Source of the DNA: Eubacterium sp. CAG:180
Lineage (GTDB): Bacteria; Bacillota; Clostridia; Oscillospirales; Acutalibacteraceae
Length of the DNA: 64,000 bases
NCBI GenBank assembly: GCA_000432435.1
Contig: HF993131.1
Span: 103,460-167,459, forward strand
Direction of reading: 5' to 3'
The notes beneath the pieces are model-generated. The model searched no databases, was not told the origin of the DNA, and saw nothing but the letters and a program-made list of their open reading frames with translations. The position numbers and the translations under genes were made by a program. Below, one piece after another: positions 62,546 to 64,000 of the stretch. Each line of letters starts with the position of its first letter. Position 1 is the stretch's first letter.

Positions 62546-64000
62546 TTATTCGCTTATTACTATGCCCTCTTTTACGCGCTTCTCGGCGAGCTCTTTTGTC
62601 ACGCGCTCTTTTTTATCGCCGGTGAGGTCATAGAAGAACATCGGTATCATACAAAGAAGAAGCGATATGCCCGGGACTATCGAAATAAGCGAGAACATAC
62701 CCACTCTTATGCCGTGCGACATGGTGAGCGGATTTACCGTATAAGAGGTTCCGATTTTGTTAAGGTCAAGCTCGGTCAGGATGTACATAAGCACTATGAC
62801 GCTTGTTGAAACCGCATTCCCGAGCTTACTTACAAAGGACTGGCAGGCATTTCCGAGCCCATTCTGCCTGCGGCCCGTGGTCAGCTCCATATAGTCAAGG
62901 CAATCGCCGACCATTGCGGAAGATACGCAGTTTATAACTCCGCACGGAACGCAAGAAAGAATAACAAACGGTATACACGCCCAGAAATGATTGTAGCCTA
63001 TAAAGAATGTGATAAAACTCGAAACAAAGCCGAGTATGCAGGAAACGACTATAAGCTTTTTGTAGGACACTCTTTTGATAAGCTTCGGAACTATAAGCAT
63101 TGCCCCGAACATACCGACAGCCGTCGCTACGGCAAACACCGTATTTACAAGCGATATACTCGACTGTAAAGCCTGCTCAGTCTCCTCCGGCGACAGGCCG
63201 GTAATATCCTTTCCGATATAAAACGAATATCTTGCAACGTGTATTGCCGCCGCCTGATACATATATCTGCCCGACGCCAATATGCCCATTATAACAACAA
63301 GCATAAGCGGCTTGCATTTAAATATGAGCTTTAAAGAGGACGGCTCACCCTTTTTACGCTTCGGCGGCTTGGGTATTTTGACGCGCTCCTTAACCTTGAA
63401 ATACGTCATTACAAAAAGCAAATTGCCTATTATAGACGCCACCAAAGCAATCGACATATACTTTGTCTTTTCAAGCGCAAGTCCCGAGAGTCCTGTAAGA
63501 GACGGAAGTACAAAGCCGAGTATCATAAATATAGCCATGGGTACGGCCGAGCCTATACCGTTGGTTGTTCTCGCTATTGACAGTATACTGCCGCGCTCCG
63601 AAGGATTCGGAGTCATCGCGTTCGGAAGGCTCCAGAACGGGACATCGGACATTGTGTATATCATTCCCCATAAAACATACGTAACCGACGCATATATCAT
63701 CTTTGCGGTCATTGAAATATCGGGAGCGTAAAACAGCGAGAGCGTAAGCAAAGCTATCGGAATAGGTGTTGCGATAATATAAGTCAGCATTTTGCCGTGC
63801 TTCGGCTCGTGGGCGTCCATTATCATACCCATAAGAGGGTCATTGATTGCGTCCCATATTCTTGCCAAAAACATTAAAAGCAATACGAATATAGGTGTTA
63901 CTCGAAGCACATTCAAGTAAAAATCGGATATATACGACGACATTATCGCATATATCATGCCCTGCCCGAGTGCTGAAACGGAATATGTTATAAATTCTTT
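62546..64000 (-). CDS. GPH-family sugar transporter (5' end outside window)
   Basis: 485 codons inside the window; the 5' end is cut at 64000. The frame continues upstream of the first ATG (63958) with K-E-F-I-T-Y-S-V-S-A-L-G-Q-G, as in glycoside-pentoside-hexuronide transporters (MelB-type), where an E-x-x-x-Y-x-x-x-x-x-G start is usual. R-I-W-D-A-I-N-D-P-L-M-G and S-E-R-G-S-I-L-S follow. Twelve TM helices expected. It probably imports a glycoside with a cation; no hydrolase neighbour is visible to name the sugar. Confidence 0.85.
   Translation of the reverse strand, partial: KEFITYSVSALGQGMIYAIMSSYISDFYLNVLRVTPIFVLLLMFLARIWDAINDPLMGMIMDAHEPKHGKMLTYIIATPIPIALLTLSLFYAPDISMTAKMIYASVTYVLWGMIYTMSDVPFWSLPNAMTPNPSERGSILSIARTTNGIGSAVPMAIFMILGFVLPSLTGLSGLALEKTKYMSIALVASIIGNLLFVMTYFKVKERVKIPKPPKRKKGEPSSLKLIFKCKPLMLVVIMGILASGRYMYQAAAIHVARYSFYIGKDITGLSPEETEQALQSSISLVNTVFAVATAVGMFGAMLIVPKLIKRVSYKKLIVVSCILGFVSSFITFFIGYNHFWACIPFVILSCVPCGVINCVSSAMVGDCLDYMELTTGRRQNGLGNACQSFVSKLGNAVSTSVIVLMYILTELDLNKIGTSYTVNPLTMSHGIRVGMFSLISIVPGISLLLCMIPMFFYDLTGDKKERVTKELAEKRVKEGIVISE

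Overview
The window looks like chromosome of an anaerobic, Gram-positive gut-type Clostridia, probably an Oscillospirales/Ruminococcaceae relative. This rests on gene content only: a type I dockerin surface protein, an LtaS/OpgB-like phosphoglycerol transferase, MrnC and RqcP, a split cobalamin-dependent methionine synthase, a NapH-like ferredoxin membrane protein, and the E111 (acetyl-CoA type) form of MetA. No species call is possible from sequence alone. Most genes lie on the minus strand.

Region by region. 1-10.5 kb: a nucleotidyltransferase fragment and an E2-type acyltransferase with a long Lys/Ala/Glu tail, a DUF2804 protein, a 1675-residue Ig-repeat protein ending in a dockerin, prfB (no programmed frameshift) and metA. 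10.6-21.9 kb: a ten-gene surface-protein locus on the minus strand. A one-TM protein comes first, then a 1757-residue secreted protein, then seven tandem small secreted paralogues of 157-169 aa, and last a membrane-anchored protein and a terminator. The large protein ends in the same module (P-A-E/D, a conserved Trp, a final strand like Y-x-D-T-L-T-F-T) that makes up each small protein. The layout recalls WxL/csc clusters, but the family is not one I recognise. 22-31.4 kb: hemW-lepA, an AGCS symporter, an SDR, a NapH-like Fe-S protein, a decayed rhaD 3' end, a MATE transporter and two paralogous small membrane proteins.

31.5-47.35 kb is an accessory island that ends at the 3' end of tRNA-Thr(CGT). 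It carries a tightly overlapping SNF2-type helicase / MoxR ATPase / metallopeptidase-VWA operon followed by a CbbX/SpoVK-like AAA protein, then a metallophosphatase, a WYL-domain regulator with three helically phased TTATG direct repeats, a cyclic-phosphate-processing receiver protein, a BspA-type LRR protein, a PAD/agmatine-deiminase protein, two DNA-glycosylase-like proteins and small unknown proteins. It also holds several gene remnants: a second PAD 3' end, a second WYL 5' end with its operator, a gene with an in-frame TGA, and a C-terminal scrap next to the tRNA. I read it as a turnover hotspot with a candidate NTP-dependent conflict or defence module.

47.4-64 kb returns to housekeeping and envelope genes: FabG-like SDR, phosphoglycerol transferase, standalone MetH activation protein plus metH, rqcP-nudix, tRNA-Thr(GGT), a PHP phosphoesterase, a strongly structured non-coding segment at 56.6-56.9 kb, an M28 peptidase, pfkB-mrnC-yitT, an SGNH lipoprotein, a YjdF-like protein and a GPH-type transporter cut by the window end.
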